Shown piece by piece: positions 41,225-48,924 of a stretch of DNA of 49,656 nt (the first letter of the stretch is position 1; every line of letters begins with the position of its first letter). The position numbers and the translations under genes were made by a program. Below the pieces are notes generated by a model, which had not been told where the DNA came from, did not search any database, and worked only from the letters and a program-made list of their open reading frames with translations. The DNA is taken from contig CADACW010000018.1 in the NCBI GenBank assembly GCA_902786565.1, forward strand, positions 1 through 49,656, in the 5' to 3' direction. The DNA is from an uncultured Prevotellaceae bacterium. Its GTDB lineage: Bacteria > Bacteroidota > Bacteroidia > Bacteroidales > Bacteroidaceae.

Positions 41225-41449
41225 ATGGCAACAAAAACTTTAGACATCACGAAGGAGCACTGTCCGATGACCTTCGTCAAGACCAAGATCGAACTCTCGA
41301 AGCTCCAGCCGGGCGACACGCTCGAAGTGCTGCTCAGCGAGGGCGAACCCCTTGACAACGTTCCCCGCAATGCCCGCGAACAGGGCTACAACGTGCTATC
41401 AGTGGAGCACGTGGAGGGCACGACACATAAGGTGACGATTAAAAAATAA
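41225..41449 (+). CDS. TusA-family sulfurtransferase
   Basis: 74 residues from ATG 41225. The TusA signature is ITKEHCPMTFVKTKIELSKL: the sulfur-carrying Cys, then Pro, followed by Thr where classical TusA often has another Pro. The rest, LQPGDTLEVLLSEGEP, is the two-layer alpha/beta fold. TusA accepts sulfur from a desulfurase and passes it on. It lies between DsrE and the encapsulin shell gene in one operon. AATTGATAATTGACAATT repeats fill the 23-base gap upstream. Confidence 0.9.
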   Translation: MATKTLDITKEHCPMTFVKTKIELSKLQPGDTLEVLLSEGEPLDNVPRNAREQGYNVLSVEHVEGTTHKVTIKK

Positions 41450-41481
41450 TAAGTAATATACTCAATAAAAACATTACGATT

Positions 41482-42909
41482 ATGGCAGATTCAAATCTTC
41501 AGCGCAGTGTGACCACTGCCACCGCCAGACGGCTGGCGACCACCACCAAGACTGCCCCGCAGATGGGGTCGATTACTCCGAGACTACTGCTGAAACTGCT
41601 GCCCTGGGTGCAGGTCTCAGGCGGCACCTTCCGCGTGAACCGCACGAAGGTGGAGCTACGCAAGAACGACCGCCTGCCCATACAGTATGTCGACGGCAAG
41701 CCGTCGTTCACGGCCAAGGACCTGAAGGCGATTCCGTTGTTCTCGGAGTTTGACGACGAGATACTCGCCCGACTGTTGAGTGCCTTCGAGGCGCAGGAGG
41801 TGGATGTCGATAAGCTCTTCGTGGAGGAGGGCAAGGACAAGCAGCGCTTCTTCATCGTGGCCAACGGTCAGGCGGAGGTCATCAGCAAGGGGCCACACGG
41901 CGAGGACCTGCGGATAGCGCTGCTGGGCGACGGCGAGTACTTCGGCGAGGCCGACCTGCTCGACGAGCAGGAATCGACGGTCAGCGTGCGTGCCATCACC
42001 CCAACGGTGTTCCTCGGTCTGAAGCTGAAGGAACTGATCAAGTTCATCAAGGAGGTGCCCGACTTCCGCGAGACCTTCGAGAAAGCTGTCGACAAGCAGT
42101 TGCGCCTGAAGGCCTCGGTGAATGACAACGGCGAGAAGCACATCGACCTGGTATCAGGCCACGAGGAGGACAACATCATCCCCGAAACCTACATCGACTA
42201 CGAGGAGCAGCCTGCGGAGTATTCGCTGAACACGCTACAGACGGTGGTGCGCGTGCATACCCGCGTCTCAGACCTCTACAACAATCCCTACAACCAGTTG
42301 GAGGAGCAGCTGCGCCTCTCTATCGAGAGCATCAAGGAGCGTCAGGAGTGGGAGCTCATCAACAACCGCAAGTTCGGTCTGCTGGCCGCTGCCAACCCGG
42401 CCTACCGCATCACCACGCGCTACGGTGCGCCCACGCCCGACGACCTCGACGAACTGCTGTCGTTAGTGTGGAAGGAGCCGGCCTTCTTCATCGCCCACCC
42501 ACGGGCCATTGCCGCCTTCGAGCGTGAGTGTACGTGGCGCGGCGTGCCGCCTGTCACTACCGACATCTTCGGCACGAAGGTCATCCTGTGGCGCGGTGTG
42601 CCCCTCATTCCATCGGACAAAGTAGAGGTGGAGGGCCAGTACCTGACGGGGCGCGGTGTGGGCACCACAAAGATTATCCTCGTGCGTGTGGGCGAGAAGA
42701 ACCAGGGTGTGGTGGGTCTGCACCAGAGCGGTATACCAGGCGAGATAGCCCCGTCGCTGAGTGCCCGTCTGATGGGTCTCGACAAGTTCGGCGTGGCCTC
42801 CTATCTGCTGACGAAGTACTTCTCGCTCGCCGCCCTCACCGACGATGCCATCGCCGTACTTGAGAATGTCGAGGTGGGGTACTATCATGACTATCAGAAA
42901 AGGAAGTAA
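41482..42909 (+). CDS. Family 2 encapsulin shell protein with inserted cyclic-nucleotide-binding-like domain
   Basis: 475 residues of the SrpI-type encapsulin shell family (HK97 phage-capsid fold), which self-assembles into a protein nanocompartment. The N-terminal arm (SVTTATARRLATTTKTAPQM) and P/A-domain segments EYSLNTLQTVVRVHTRVSDL, WELINNRKFGLLAAANPAY, KVILWRGVPLIPSDKV and EIAPSLSARLMGLDKFGVAS are characteristic. Residues about 78-210 are a CRP-like beta-barrel (IPLFSEFDDEILARLL to KEVPDFRETF), the insertion that marks the 2B type. At its phosphate-binding cassette (YFGEADLLDEQESTVSVRA) the usual phosphate-binding Arg appears to be replaced by Ser, so nucleotide binding is doubtful. The next gene, a desulfurase with an N-terminal extension, is the probable cargo. 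Confidence 0.9.
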   Translation: MADSNLQRSVTTATARRLATTTKTAPQMGSITPRLLLKLLPWVQVSGGTFRVNRTKVELRKNDRLPIQYVDGKPSFTAKDLKAIPLFSEFDDEILARLLSAFEAQEVDVDKLFVEEGKDKQRFFIVANGQAEVISKGPHGEDLRIALLGDGEYFGEADLLDEQESTVSVRAITPTVFLGLKLKELIKFIKEVPDFRETFEKAVDKQLRLKASVNDNGEKHIDLVSGHEEDNIIPETYIDYEEQPAEYSLNTLQTVVRVHTRVSDLYNNPYNQLEEQLRLSIESIKERQEWELINNRKFGLLAAANPAYRITTRYGAPTPDDLDELLSLVWKEPAFFIAHPRAIAAFERECTWRGVPPVTTDIFGTKVILWRGVPLIPSDKVEVEGQYLTGRGVGTTKIILVRVGEKNQGVVGLHQSGIPGEIAPSLSARLMGLDKFGVASYLLTKYFSLAALTDDAIAVLENVEVGYYHDYQKRK

Positions 42910-42921
42910 ACAGCCCTGCTT

Positions 42922-44466
42922 ATGATAGATATACAGAATATTAACGGGTATGGCCTTGACGACTCGGGCTTTGAACTGCTGCGGCAGGTGGCGCAGAAAT
43001 ACTGCCCGGAGGAGTGGCAGGAGGTGCGGCGCGAGGTGCTGCCCGACGAGGTGCTGAACCTCGCGGCGATAGAGTCACTATGGGGGCACAACGCGCAGCC
43101 GCTCCCCTCCCATGTAGGGGAAAGGCTACGGGTAGGCGAGCCCCGCTCGGGAATGTGGTCGGGGGTGGGGTCAGTAATCCCCAAGGACGACGGCTTCGGC
43201 ATCGGCATCCCTGAGACGCAGAAGCTGCGCGACCTGAACTACGAGGAGACCGACACGCTGAACTCCGACCAGATCAAGCGCGACTTCCCCGTGTTGCAGC
43301 AGAAGGTGAACGGCCACGATCTCGTGTGGCTCGACAACGGCGCTACCACGCAGAAGCCCAATCAGGTCATCGACAAGATTTCGGACTATTACCGCACGTA
43401 TAACTCGAACATCCATCGTGGGGCGCACACGCTGGCCGCCCGCGCCACCGATGCCTACGAGGAGGCGCGCGAGAAGGTGCAGCGCTTCATCAATGCCGCC
43501 TCGTCAGAGGAGATCATCTTCGTGCGCGGCACCACCGAGGGCATCAACCTCGTGGCGCAGACCTACGGCCGCCAGTACTGTTCCGTGGGAGACGATATCA
43601 TCGTCTCCGAACTGGACCACCACGCCAACATCGTGCCTTGGCAGCGCATCTGTCAGGAGCGCGGCGCCACGCTCAAGGCCATCCCCACCGACAAGAACGG
43701 TGACCTGATTCTCTCAGAACTGGAGCGGCTCATCACACCCCGCACCCGCATGGTCTCTGTGGGCCATGTGAACAACACCTTCGGCACCATCAACGACGTC
43801 GGACGCATCATCGACATCGCCCACTCGCACCAGATACCCGTGCTGATAGACGGTGCACAGTCCATTGCCCATACGCCAGTCGATGTGCAGCAATTGGGAG
43901 CCGATTTCTTCGTCTTCAGCGGGCATAAGATCTACGGCCCCAACGGCATCGGGGTGGTGTATGGCCGACGGGAACTATTAGAGAAAATGCAGCCCTGGCA
44001 GGGCGGTGGCAACATGATCAAGGACGTGACCATAGAGCGCACGGAGTACAACGTGCCGCCCGCACGCTTCGAGGCAGGCACACCCAATGTGGCCGATGCC
44101 ATCGGACTGGGGGCAGCCCTCGACTACGTGTCGCACCTGGGTATCCGCAACATCGAGCACCACGAGCATCAGCTGACGGAGTATGCCCGCGAACAGCTCG
44201 CACAGATTCCCGGTCTCACGATTATAGGAAATCCGAAACAGCGTGTGTCTGTTGTGAGTTTCGTGCTCGATGGCATCCCCGTGCCTGAGGTGGGAACCCT
44301 GCTCGACAAGGAGGGCATCGCCGTGCGTGCCGGACACCATTGCGCCCAGCCTGCTCTGCGGGCTTTGGGCTACGAGATGAGCGTCCGCCCCACCTTCGCG
44401 CTCTACAACACCCGCGACGATGTGGACAAACTAGTGATAGCCATCAAAAAGATTCTTGGACGATGA
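42922..44466 (+). CDS. SufS-type cysteine desulfurase with N-terminal extension (probable encapsulin cargo)
   Basis: 514 residues; SufS proper is about 405. The catalytic part starts near residue 112 (LNSDQIKRDFPVLQQ). It has the PLP Lys in FVFSGHKIYGPNGIGVVYG, the His in ELDHHANIVPW and the catalytic Cys in VRAGHHCAQPALRALG. It removes sulfur from cysteine as a persulfide. The extra ~110 N-terminal residues match the layout of desulfurases packed into family 2 encapsulins, where the extension directs loading. Residues about 60-85 (LPSHVGERLRVGEPRSGMWS) are encoded by a C/G-rich repeat and look inserted. The gene starts 12 bases after the shell gene and its stop overlaps the MetY-like start (ATGA). 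Confidence 0.93.
   Translation: MIDIQNINGYGLDDSGFELLRQVAQKYCPEEWQEVRREVLPDEVLNLAAIESLWGHNAQPLPSHVGERLRVGEPRSGMWSGVGSVIPKDDGFGIGIPETQKLRDLNYEETDTLNSDQIKRDFPVLQQKVNGHDLVWLDNGATTQKPNQVIDKISDYYRTYNSNIHRGAHTLAARATDAYEEAREKVQRFINAASSEEIIFVRGTTEGINLVAQTYGRQYCSVGDDIIVSELDHHANIVPWQRICQERGATLKAIPTDKNGDLILSELERLITPRTRMVSVGHVNNTFGTINDVGRIIDIAHSHQIPVLIDGAQSIAHTPVDVQQLGADFFVFSGHKIYGPNGIGVVYGRRELLEKMQPWQGGGNMIKDVTIERTEYNVPPARFEAGTPNVADAIGLGAALDYVSHLGIRNIEHHEHQLTEYAREQLAQIPGLTIIGNPKQRVSVVSFVLDGIPVPEVGTLLDKEGIAVRAGHHCAQPALRALGYEMSVRPTFALYNTRDDVDKLVIAIKKILGR
43101..43175 (+). repeat. In-frame C/G-rich repeat inserted in the desulfurase gene
   Basis: The segment begins CTCCCCTCCCATGTAGGGG and ends GGTCGGGGGTGGGGTCAG. 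It has inverted C-rich and G-rich arms like the intergenic element at 18045-18085. It keeps the frame open in the linker of the N-terminal extension. Confidence 0.6.
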
Positions 44467-45698
44467 AATACGAAACAAAGATTCTGACCACCCGGTATCA
44501 GAAGCCAGACCCCTACGGGGCATTGTCGATGCCGGTCTATTATACGGCGGCGTTTGAGTTTGAGTCTGCCAAGGCCATGGGCGACGCATTTTGCGGTCGC
44601 TCCATGGCCCCGTCGTATGCCCGCATCGCCAACCCCACCGTCACTTACTTGGAGGAGCGCGTGCGCCAACTGACAGGAGCCCTCAGCGTGACGGCCCTCA
44701 ACACGGGTATGGCCGCCATCCACTATGCCCTGACGGCTGTGAGTGCTGCGGGCCTGAACATCGTGGCCTCGAAGCATCTGTTTGGCAACAGTGTCTCGCT
44801 GCTGCGCGACACATTGGGGACATTCAGTGTAGAAGTCCGTTTTGCGGACTTCACCCGCCCCGATGAGGTAGAGGCACTCATCGACGACAAGACCTGCGCC
44901 CTCTTCTTCGAGATCATCACCAATCCGCAGCTCTTCGTGGCCGACATCCGGCAGTTGGCCGACATCGCCCACCGGGCCGGTGTGCCGCTGATAGCCGACA
45001 CCACCATTGTGCCGTTCCCCGCTTTCCGTGCTGTGGATTTCGGAGTAGACATCGAGGTGGTGTCGAGCACGAAGTACATCTCTGGCGGCGGCACGGGCCT
45101 TGGCGGACTGCTACTCGACTATGGGCGCTTCGATTGGAGCCAGTCGCCATCGCCGGCACTTCAGGCACGTGTCAAGCGCGTAGGCAAGCGCCAAGCCTTC
45201 ACGGCTCGTGTCAAAACTGAACTGGTCACCAATCTCGGTTCGCTCATGACCCCGCAGGCTGCCTACATGGAAACGCTCGGTCTCGATACGCTCGACATCC
45301 GCTTCCGTCGTCATGCGGAAACCACGCTCTGGTTGGCGAAGCAATGCCGGCAACTGCCGGAGATTAAAAGGGTGAACTATACCGGCATGGAAGACAATCC
45401 TTTCTATGAACTTTCTAAGGCGCAGTTCGGCCCCATGCCTGGAGCCGTCTTTACTATCGACCTGGCATCGAAGGAGGCTGCCTGGGCGTTCATCGACAAG
45501 TTGCAGGTAATCCGTCGTGCCACCAACCTCTTCGACCGAAAGTCGCTGGCCATACATCCTGCCTCCACCATCTTCGGCCTCTTCACGCCGGAGCAGTGTG
45601 CAGCAATGTCTGTTCCCGACACCACCGTCCGCCTGAGCATCGGTCTGGAGAATGGCGAAGACCTGTTGGAGGATATCAAGCAAGCAGTTCAGATATAG
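44463..45698 (+). CDS. MetY-like O-acetylhomoserine sulfhydrylase / Cys-Met PLP enzyme
   Basis: 411 residues of the Cys/Met-metabolism PLP family. Segments are PDPYGALSMPVYYTAAFEFE, YARIANPTVTYLEERVRQL, GMAAIHYAL, the PLP Lys in VVSSTKYISGGGTGLGGLLL near residue 205 and the C-terminal LSIGLENGEDLLEDI. MetY homologues add sulfide, or sulfur from a carrier thiocarboxylate, to O-acetylhomoserine to form homocysteine. A lyase role (cystathionine or methionine) cannot be excluded from sequence. Co-transcription with the desulfurase and divergence from a carrier/E1/JAMM operon favour the sulfhydrylase. Its 3' end overlaps the convergent regulator gene by 10 bases. Confidence 0.85.
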   Translation: MKYETKILTTRYQKPDPYGALSMPVYYTAAFEFESAKAMGDAFCGRSMAPSYARIANPTVTYLEERVRQLTGALSVTALNTGMAAIHYALTAVSAAGLNIVASKHLFGNSVSLLRDTLGTFSVEVRFADFTRPDEVEALIDDKTCALFFEIITNPQLFVADIRQLADIAHRAGVPLIADTTIVPFPAFRAVDFGVDIEVVSSTKYISGGGTGLGGLLLDYGRFDWSQSPSPALQARVKRVGKRQAFTARVKTELVTNLGSLMTPQAAYMETLGLDTLDIRFRRHAETTLWLAKQCRQLPEIKRVNYTGMEDNPFYELSKAQFGPMPGAVFTIDLASKEAAWAFIDKLQVIRRATNLFDRKSLAIHPASTIFGLFTPEQCAAMSVPDTTVRLSIGLENGEDLLEDIKQAVQI

Positions 45699-46342
45699 AA
45701 CTCCGAGGAGTCGACCAGCCCCGCCCGAAAGGCATACTTGATGACCTCATGGGCGGTGTTGACTCCCAGTTTGCGAAAGATATTCTTGCGATGGGTGGTG
45801 ATGGTATGGATGCTGGAGAAACGCTCGGCGGCAATCTCCTTTGTAGACTTGCCCTGTGCGATGGCCTTCACAATCTCCATTTCCGTCGTAGTCAGCACGC
45901 TGGGACGCTCATCCTCCTGCTGTTGTTGCAAGATGATGGTCTCCAGTGCCCGCTGGCTGATGTGGTGGGTGTGGCGACTCACTGCATCGAGGGCGTCACG
46001 AATGTCCTTCAGTGTCTCATTTTTATATACGATGCTTAGCTGATGGGAGGCTGACGAATAGACGATGCGGCGCAGAAACTGCGGCGAGAGGTCATCGCTG
46101 AGCAGTATCCATTGCGACAGACCGAACCGCTCGGCCACTATCAGCAACTGTTCCTCGTCAACAAAGTCGAACAGTGTGTAGTCAAGCAGTACCACGGCGT
46201 TCTCATGCTCCTTCAGTTTCTCTACGAGGCCGGTCTTGTCGCTGGCTCTGTAGAAGTCACAGCTGTTATCCTTCTCACGGATAATTGCCTCCAAAGCGTA
46301 TCGTGTGAGTTCCTGATTGTCTGCTAGAATATACTTTCCCAT
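45689..46342 (-). CDS. NarL/LuxR-type response regulator
   Basis: 217 residues. The receiver domain keeps an acidic start (ILADNQELTRYALEAIIRE), a phosphoacceptor Asp in VVLLDYTLFDF near residue 54, Ser in WILLSDD and a later Lys. The C-terminal LuxR/GerE helix-turn-helix reads LTTTEMEIVKAIAQGKSTKE then TITTHRKNIFRKLGV. No partner kinase is in the window. It is convergent with the MetY-like gene and the nearest regulator to the sulfur cluster. The cluster's TACC-N8-GGTA sites have the 7-2-7 heptamer form bound by NarL-type proteins, so it is a candidate regulator; this is inference. Confidence 0.9.
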   Translation of the reverse strand: MGKYILADNQELTRYALEAIIREKDNSCDFYRASDKTGLVEKLKEHENAVVLLDYTLFDFVDEEQLLIVAERFGLSQWILLSDDLSPQFLRRIVYSSASHQLSIVYKNETLKDIRDALDAVSRHTHHISQRALETIILQQQQEDERPSVLTTTEMEIVKAIAQGKSTKEIAAERFSSIHTITTHRKNIFRKLGVNTAHEVIKYAFRAGLVDSSEFYI

Positions 46343-46360
46343 GCTAGTTTAATTTTTGTG

Positions 46361-46368
46361 CAAAGGTA
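46361..46368 (-). promoter_or_regulatory. -7 box of the response-regulator gene
   Basis: Minus strand TACCTTTG (46361-46368), about 20 bases before the ATG at 46342. No good -33 box is seen 19 bases upstream. Confidence 0.55.
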
Positions 46369-46545
46369 ATAATATTTGGCGAAATAATCTAAATTTTAGT
46401 TTGTATTCAGAAAAAGTACCTATGTGCGGCTTCTCTTTGGAAAAATATTCTGTTTATCCATTCTAAATAGTTCTGAAACAGAAAAATTTCCTGTTTTGGA
46501 AGAGTGAGGGGAGATTGTTACAGCAAAAGCAGATGCTTTGCAGAA

Positions 46546-46977
46546 ATGAAGGCACAGATGCTGAAGGGCGGTGTGATTATGGACGTGACGACCCCGGAGC
46601 AGGCGCATATCGCCGAAGAAGCAGGTGCCTGTACAGGTCTGATACTGTTAGCCCGGCAAGAAGATGGCAGGCCCCGTGAGGGACACTCGACGATGAACAT
46701 CGATGTCTGTCGCAATGCCTACGATAGGCAGTTAGGCAGTTTCCAGACTGTTGGCCAGGTGAAGGGCATTTAGGGCGATTTCCCCATGACCTTCATCCGG
46801 GCACCCTACATTCATCGGACACTCTCCCCCAATGTGGAAATATTGTCGGTGAAAGCGGGCCATATCGTAGCCGTCCAGCAGGGCCGTCAGTTGGCCACGG
46901 CTTTCCATCCGGAACTCACCTCCGATGACCGTTTGCATCGCTATTTCCTTGACACATGCAAGATAACTAGAAATTGA
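46546..46977 (+). pseudogene. Fused remnant of pdxS and pdxT (PLP synthase)
   Basis: From ATG 46546 the frame begins as PdxS ([20 protein letters not shown] then EEAGA). After about 27 residues it switches to the middle of Pdx[34 protein letters not shown] stop interrupts it at 46771-46773, and the PdxT frame then continues with [20 protein letters not shown] and [20 protein letters not shown] to the end. PdxS makes PLP from ribose-5-phosphate, glyceraldehyde-3-phosphate and ammonia supplied by PdxT. One deletion seems to have removed most of pdxS and the start of pdxT. The unit cannot be functional. It sits next to genes for PLP enzymes and ends 4 bases from the convergent TOPRIM gene. Confidence 0.85.
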
Positions 46978-46981
46978 TTAA

Positions 46982-47596
46982 CTATATATACACGTTTAAG
47001 GCGTGTTCCAATTCAGACAGTTCTTTAGCATATTTCCTGCGTATAACCTCCAAATTAAGGGAACTCACCAGTTGACCTGTCTGATAGCCCTTCTGATAGA
47101 CCCTTTTTGCCCTGCTAAAGAGATCTGACAATTTGGCATTGCCATTGGAACCTTTCAGTGACTTAGGAACCACAGCGAGGTTTAAAAAACTGCAAATACC
47201 TTCCATGTCGCTGAGCAGCCAGTCTTCGATACTGCTTCTGATGCCTAGCTGGATAAAGCCTTGTATGCCCATACGGTGAATGGTCTTTCGAAGTGCATCC
47301 CAATTGACCATTAGAGGATTGCGAACCTCGAACACATCAGTATCGTATGAACAGCATACTGTCAGTATCCTATAGTCCTTCTTTCTTGCTTCGGGCAGAT
47401 ATTCGTTCTGCAACTTGGCAATGAGCTTGCTGGTGTAGCGAGTGACACCACGCAGGTTGCATATCTTGCAGGGGCGCAACTCCGTCTTGCTCACTATCCT
47501 GTAATACTCTATGAGGGCCTTAAACAGCACCTCATCGGTGTCGCCCTCAACGAATATCACCACCAATGATGGCTTGGTATCATTCTTTCTTGCCAT
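46982..47596 (-). CDS. TOPRIM-like nuclease partner of the AAA ATPase
   Basis: 204 residues. It opens PSLVVIFVEGDTDEVLFKAL, a TOPRIM-type acidic Glu motif, and has a later Asp pair in CCSYDTDVFEV near residue 87. The rest (IRSSIEDWLLSDMEGICSFL, KGSNGNAKLSDLFSRAKRVY) is soluble and basic. I cannot name the family with certainty; DUF4276-, RloB- or AriB-like proteins have the same logic. It begins 3 bases after the ATPase stop, so the two are a unit. ATPase plus TOPRIM pairs are known in anti-phage systems (OLD-like nucleases, PARIS), which suggests but does not prove a defence role. It is more AT-rich than the core genes. Confidence 0.75.
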   Translation of the reverse strand: MARKNDTKPSLVVIFVEGDTDEVLFKALIEYYRIVSKTELRPCKICNLRGVTRYTSKLIAKLQNEYLPEARKKDYRILTVCCSYDTDVFEVRNPLMVNWDALRKTIHRMGIQGFIQLGIRSSIEDWLLSDMEGICSFLNLAVVPKSLKGSNGNAKLSDLFSRAKRVYQKGYQTGQLVSSLNLEVIRRKYAKELSELEHALNVYI

Positions 47597-47599
47597 AGA

Positions 47600-48832
47600 T
47601 TACTGCTGACTGAAGAACTGCTCTATCTTTTCGTAATCACCTTCTATGTCGAGCATATAGTCGAACATGAACTCTCCAATGGTGAGTTCCATGTCGCCTG
47701 CATATTTATAAAGATAGCGCAGCTTCGACGGGTTGATTCGTGCAAAATGAGCCAACCCGTCGTTCTTGGGCAGACCGAAATACATCTGAGCGGGTAGCAG
47801 ATAGCGCATCAGGTACGGCGAATGACTTGTCAGCAGAATCTTTGTATCGAGGGCATAACTACGCAGTGTCAGTAGCAGGTTTTCCATCATGCGCGGGTGA
47901 ACGGAGTTCTCCGGCTCCTCCATCATAATCATAGGGATACTCTGTTTGCGTGCCGCTATACAGAGGGTAAGCAGGAAAATGATGCGTTTACTGCCACTTG
48001 ATAATTGAAGGATACTCGTAGGTTGTGCGCAGAATTTCTCCTGAATAGTGATGTCGTAGATTCTCCGCTGTCCGTCTGGTAAGACAATCACTTCTGGTGT
48101 AAACAGTGTAATATCCGGAATGAGTTGCATCAGCCCGTCCTTCAGTAAGGTGTAGTGGTCTTCATCGGAGGCTTTTAGCTGGTAGATATACTCACTTAGC
48201 GTCATGCCGCCCAGCATGGAAATACCTCTGCCGCCTCCAACAGAAAAATATGATTCAGGATTGTCGAGCGTTTCAAGGTTGGGGATTCTGATAGCACATA
48301 TCTGCGTAGCCAATGGCGTAAGGTACATGTTGGTTGCATTGGCAATGGATGGCAGGGCCAAACTGACGGACGAAACATTGAATAACTTATTACACCTGCC
48401 AGTCGCTGACGGCACAATCAGACATTCTTCAGCCTGCTGGCGATTGAGCAACTGGCGGAAGCGTTGGTCTGAGGGACGCTTCACCTTTAGAGTTTCAGTA
48501 AGTACCCGACCATCCTCACCGTCTTTAGCCCAAGCGATGCAATATCCATAAACGAACAAATACTCATTGCCGTCTATGTCTATCGTACCCTCTATCGCGA
48601 AAGCAAAATCCTTTCCCTTCGTAGAAACATTGATAGGCTGCCAGCGGTTGTCCATCATCTGCTTGCACGTCGCCTCATCGGCTGTAAGAAATCCGATGCC
48701 GAAATCAATAGCGTGGAGTATGTTGCTCTTGCCGTAACCATTTGGTGCGACTAGGGCACTCATATCTTCCATCTCCAAACGGACATGTTCAATATTGGCA
48801 AAACCTTCGATTGAAAAACTATATATCTTCAT
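47600..48832 (-). CDS. AAA-family ATPase (OLD/RloA-like, SMC-type)
   Basis: 410 residues from ATG 48832 (MKIYSFSIEGFANIEHVRLE); the frame is open 25 codons further but those overlap the promoter. Walker A is degenerate in form but present as ALVAPNGYGKSNILHAIDF, the ABC-like signature region is ILQLSSGSKRIIFLLTLCIA, and Walker B is PMIMMEEPENSVHPRMMENL, followed by the switch His in ILLTSHSPYLMRY. This is the layout of single-gene AAA_21/AAA_15 ATPases that pair with nucleases in defence systems. No DNA-binding or nuclease domain is fused, so the downstream TOPRIM-like protein is the probable effector. Confidence 0.88.
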   Translation of the reverse strand: MKIYSFSIEGFANIEHVRLEMEDMSALVAPNGYGKSNILHAIDFGIGFLTADEATCKQMMDNRWQPINVSTKGKDFAFAIEGTIDIDGNEYLFVYGYCIAWAKDGEDGRVLTETLKVKRPSDQRFRQLLNRQQAEECLIVPSATGRCNKLFNVSSVSLALPSIANATNMYLTPLATQICAIRIPNLETLDNPESYFSVGGGRGISMLGGMTLSEYIYQLKASDEDHYTLLKDGLMQLIPDITLFTPEVIVLPDGQRRIYDITIQEKFCAQPTSILQLSSGSKRIIFLLTLCIAARKQSIPMIMMEEPENSVHPRMMENLLLTLRSYALDTKILLTSHSPYLMRYLLPAQMYFGLPKNDGLAHFARINPSKLRYLYKYAGDMELTIGEFMFDYMLDIEGDYEKIEQFFSQQ

Positions 48833-48848
48833 GATTCGAGTAATAAAA

Positions 48849-48924
48849 TTTGCGTGAGTACATATAAAAACAACTGCAAATATAATATAATCCAAAGACT
48901 CACGCAAATATTTTTGCGTGAGTC
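48849..48924 (-). promoter_or_regulatory. Promoter and triple operator-like motif of the ATPase-TOPRIM unit
   Basis: Minus strand -7 box TATATTTG (48877-48884) with TTTGC 19 bases upstream (48904-48908). A perfect 12-bp inverted repeat GACTCACGCAAA / TTTGCGTGAGTC (48897-48908 / 48913-48924) covers the -33 element. A third copy TTTGCGTGAGT (48849-48859) lies downstream of the start site. The arrangement fits a repressor that holds the unit off. Confidence 0.65.
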
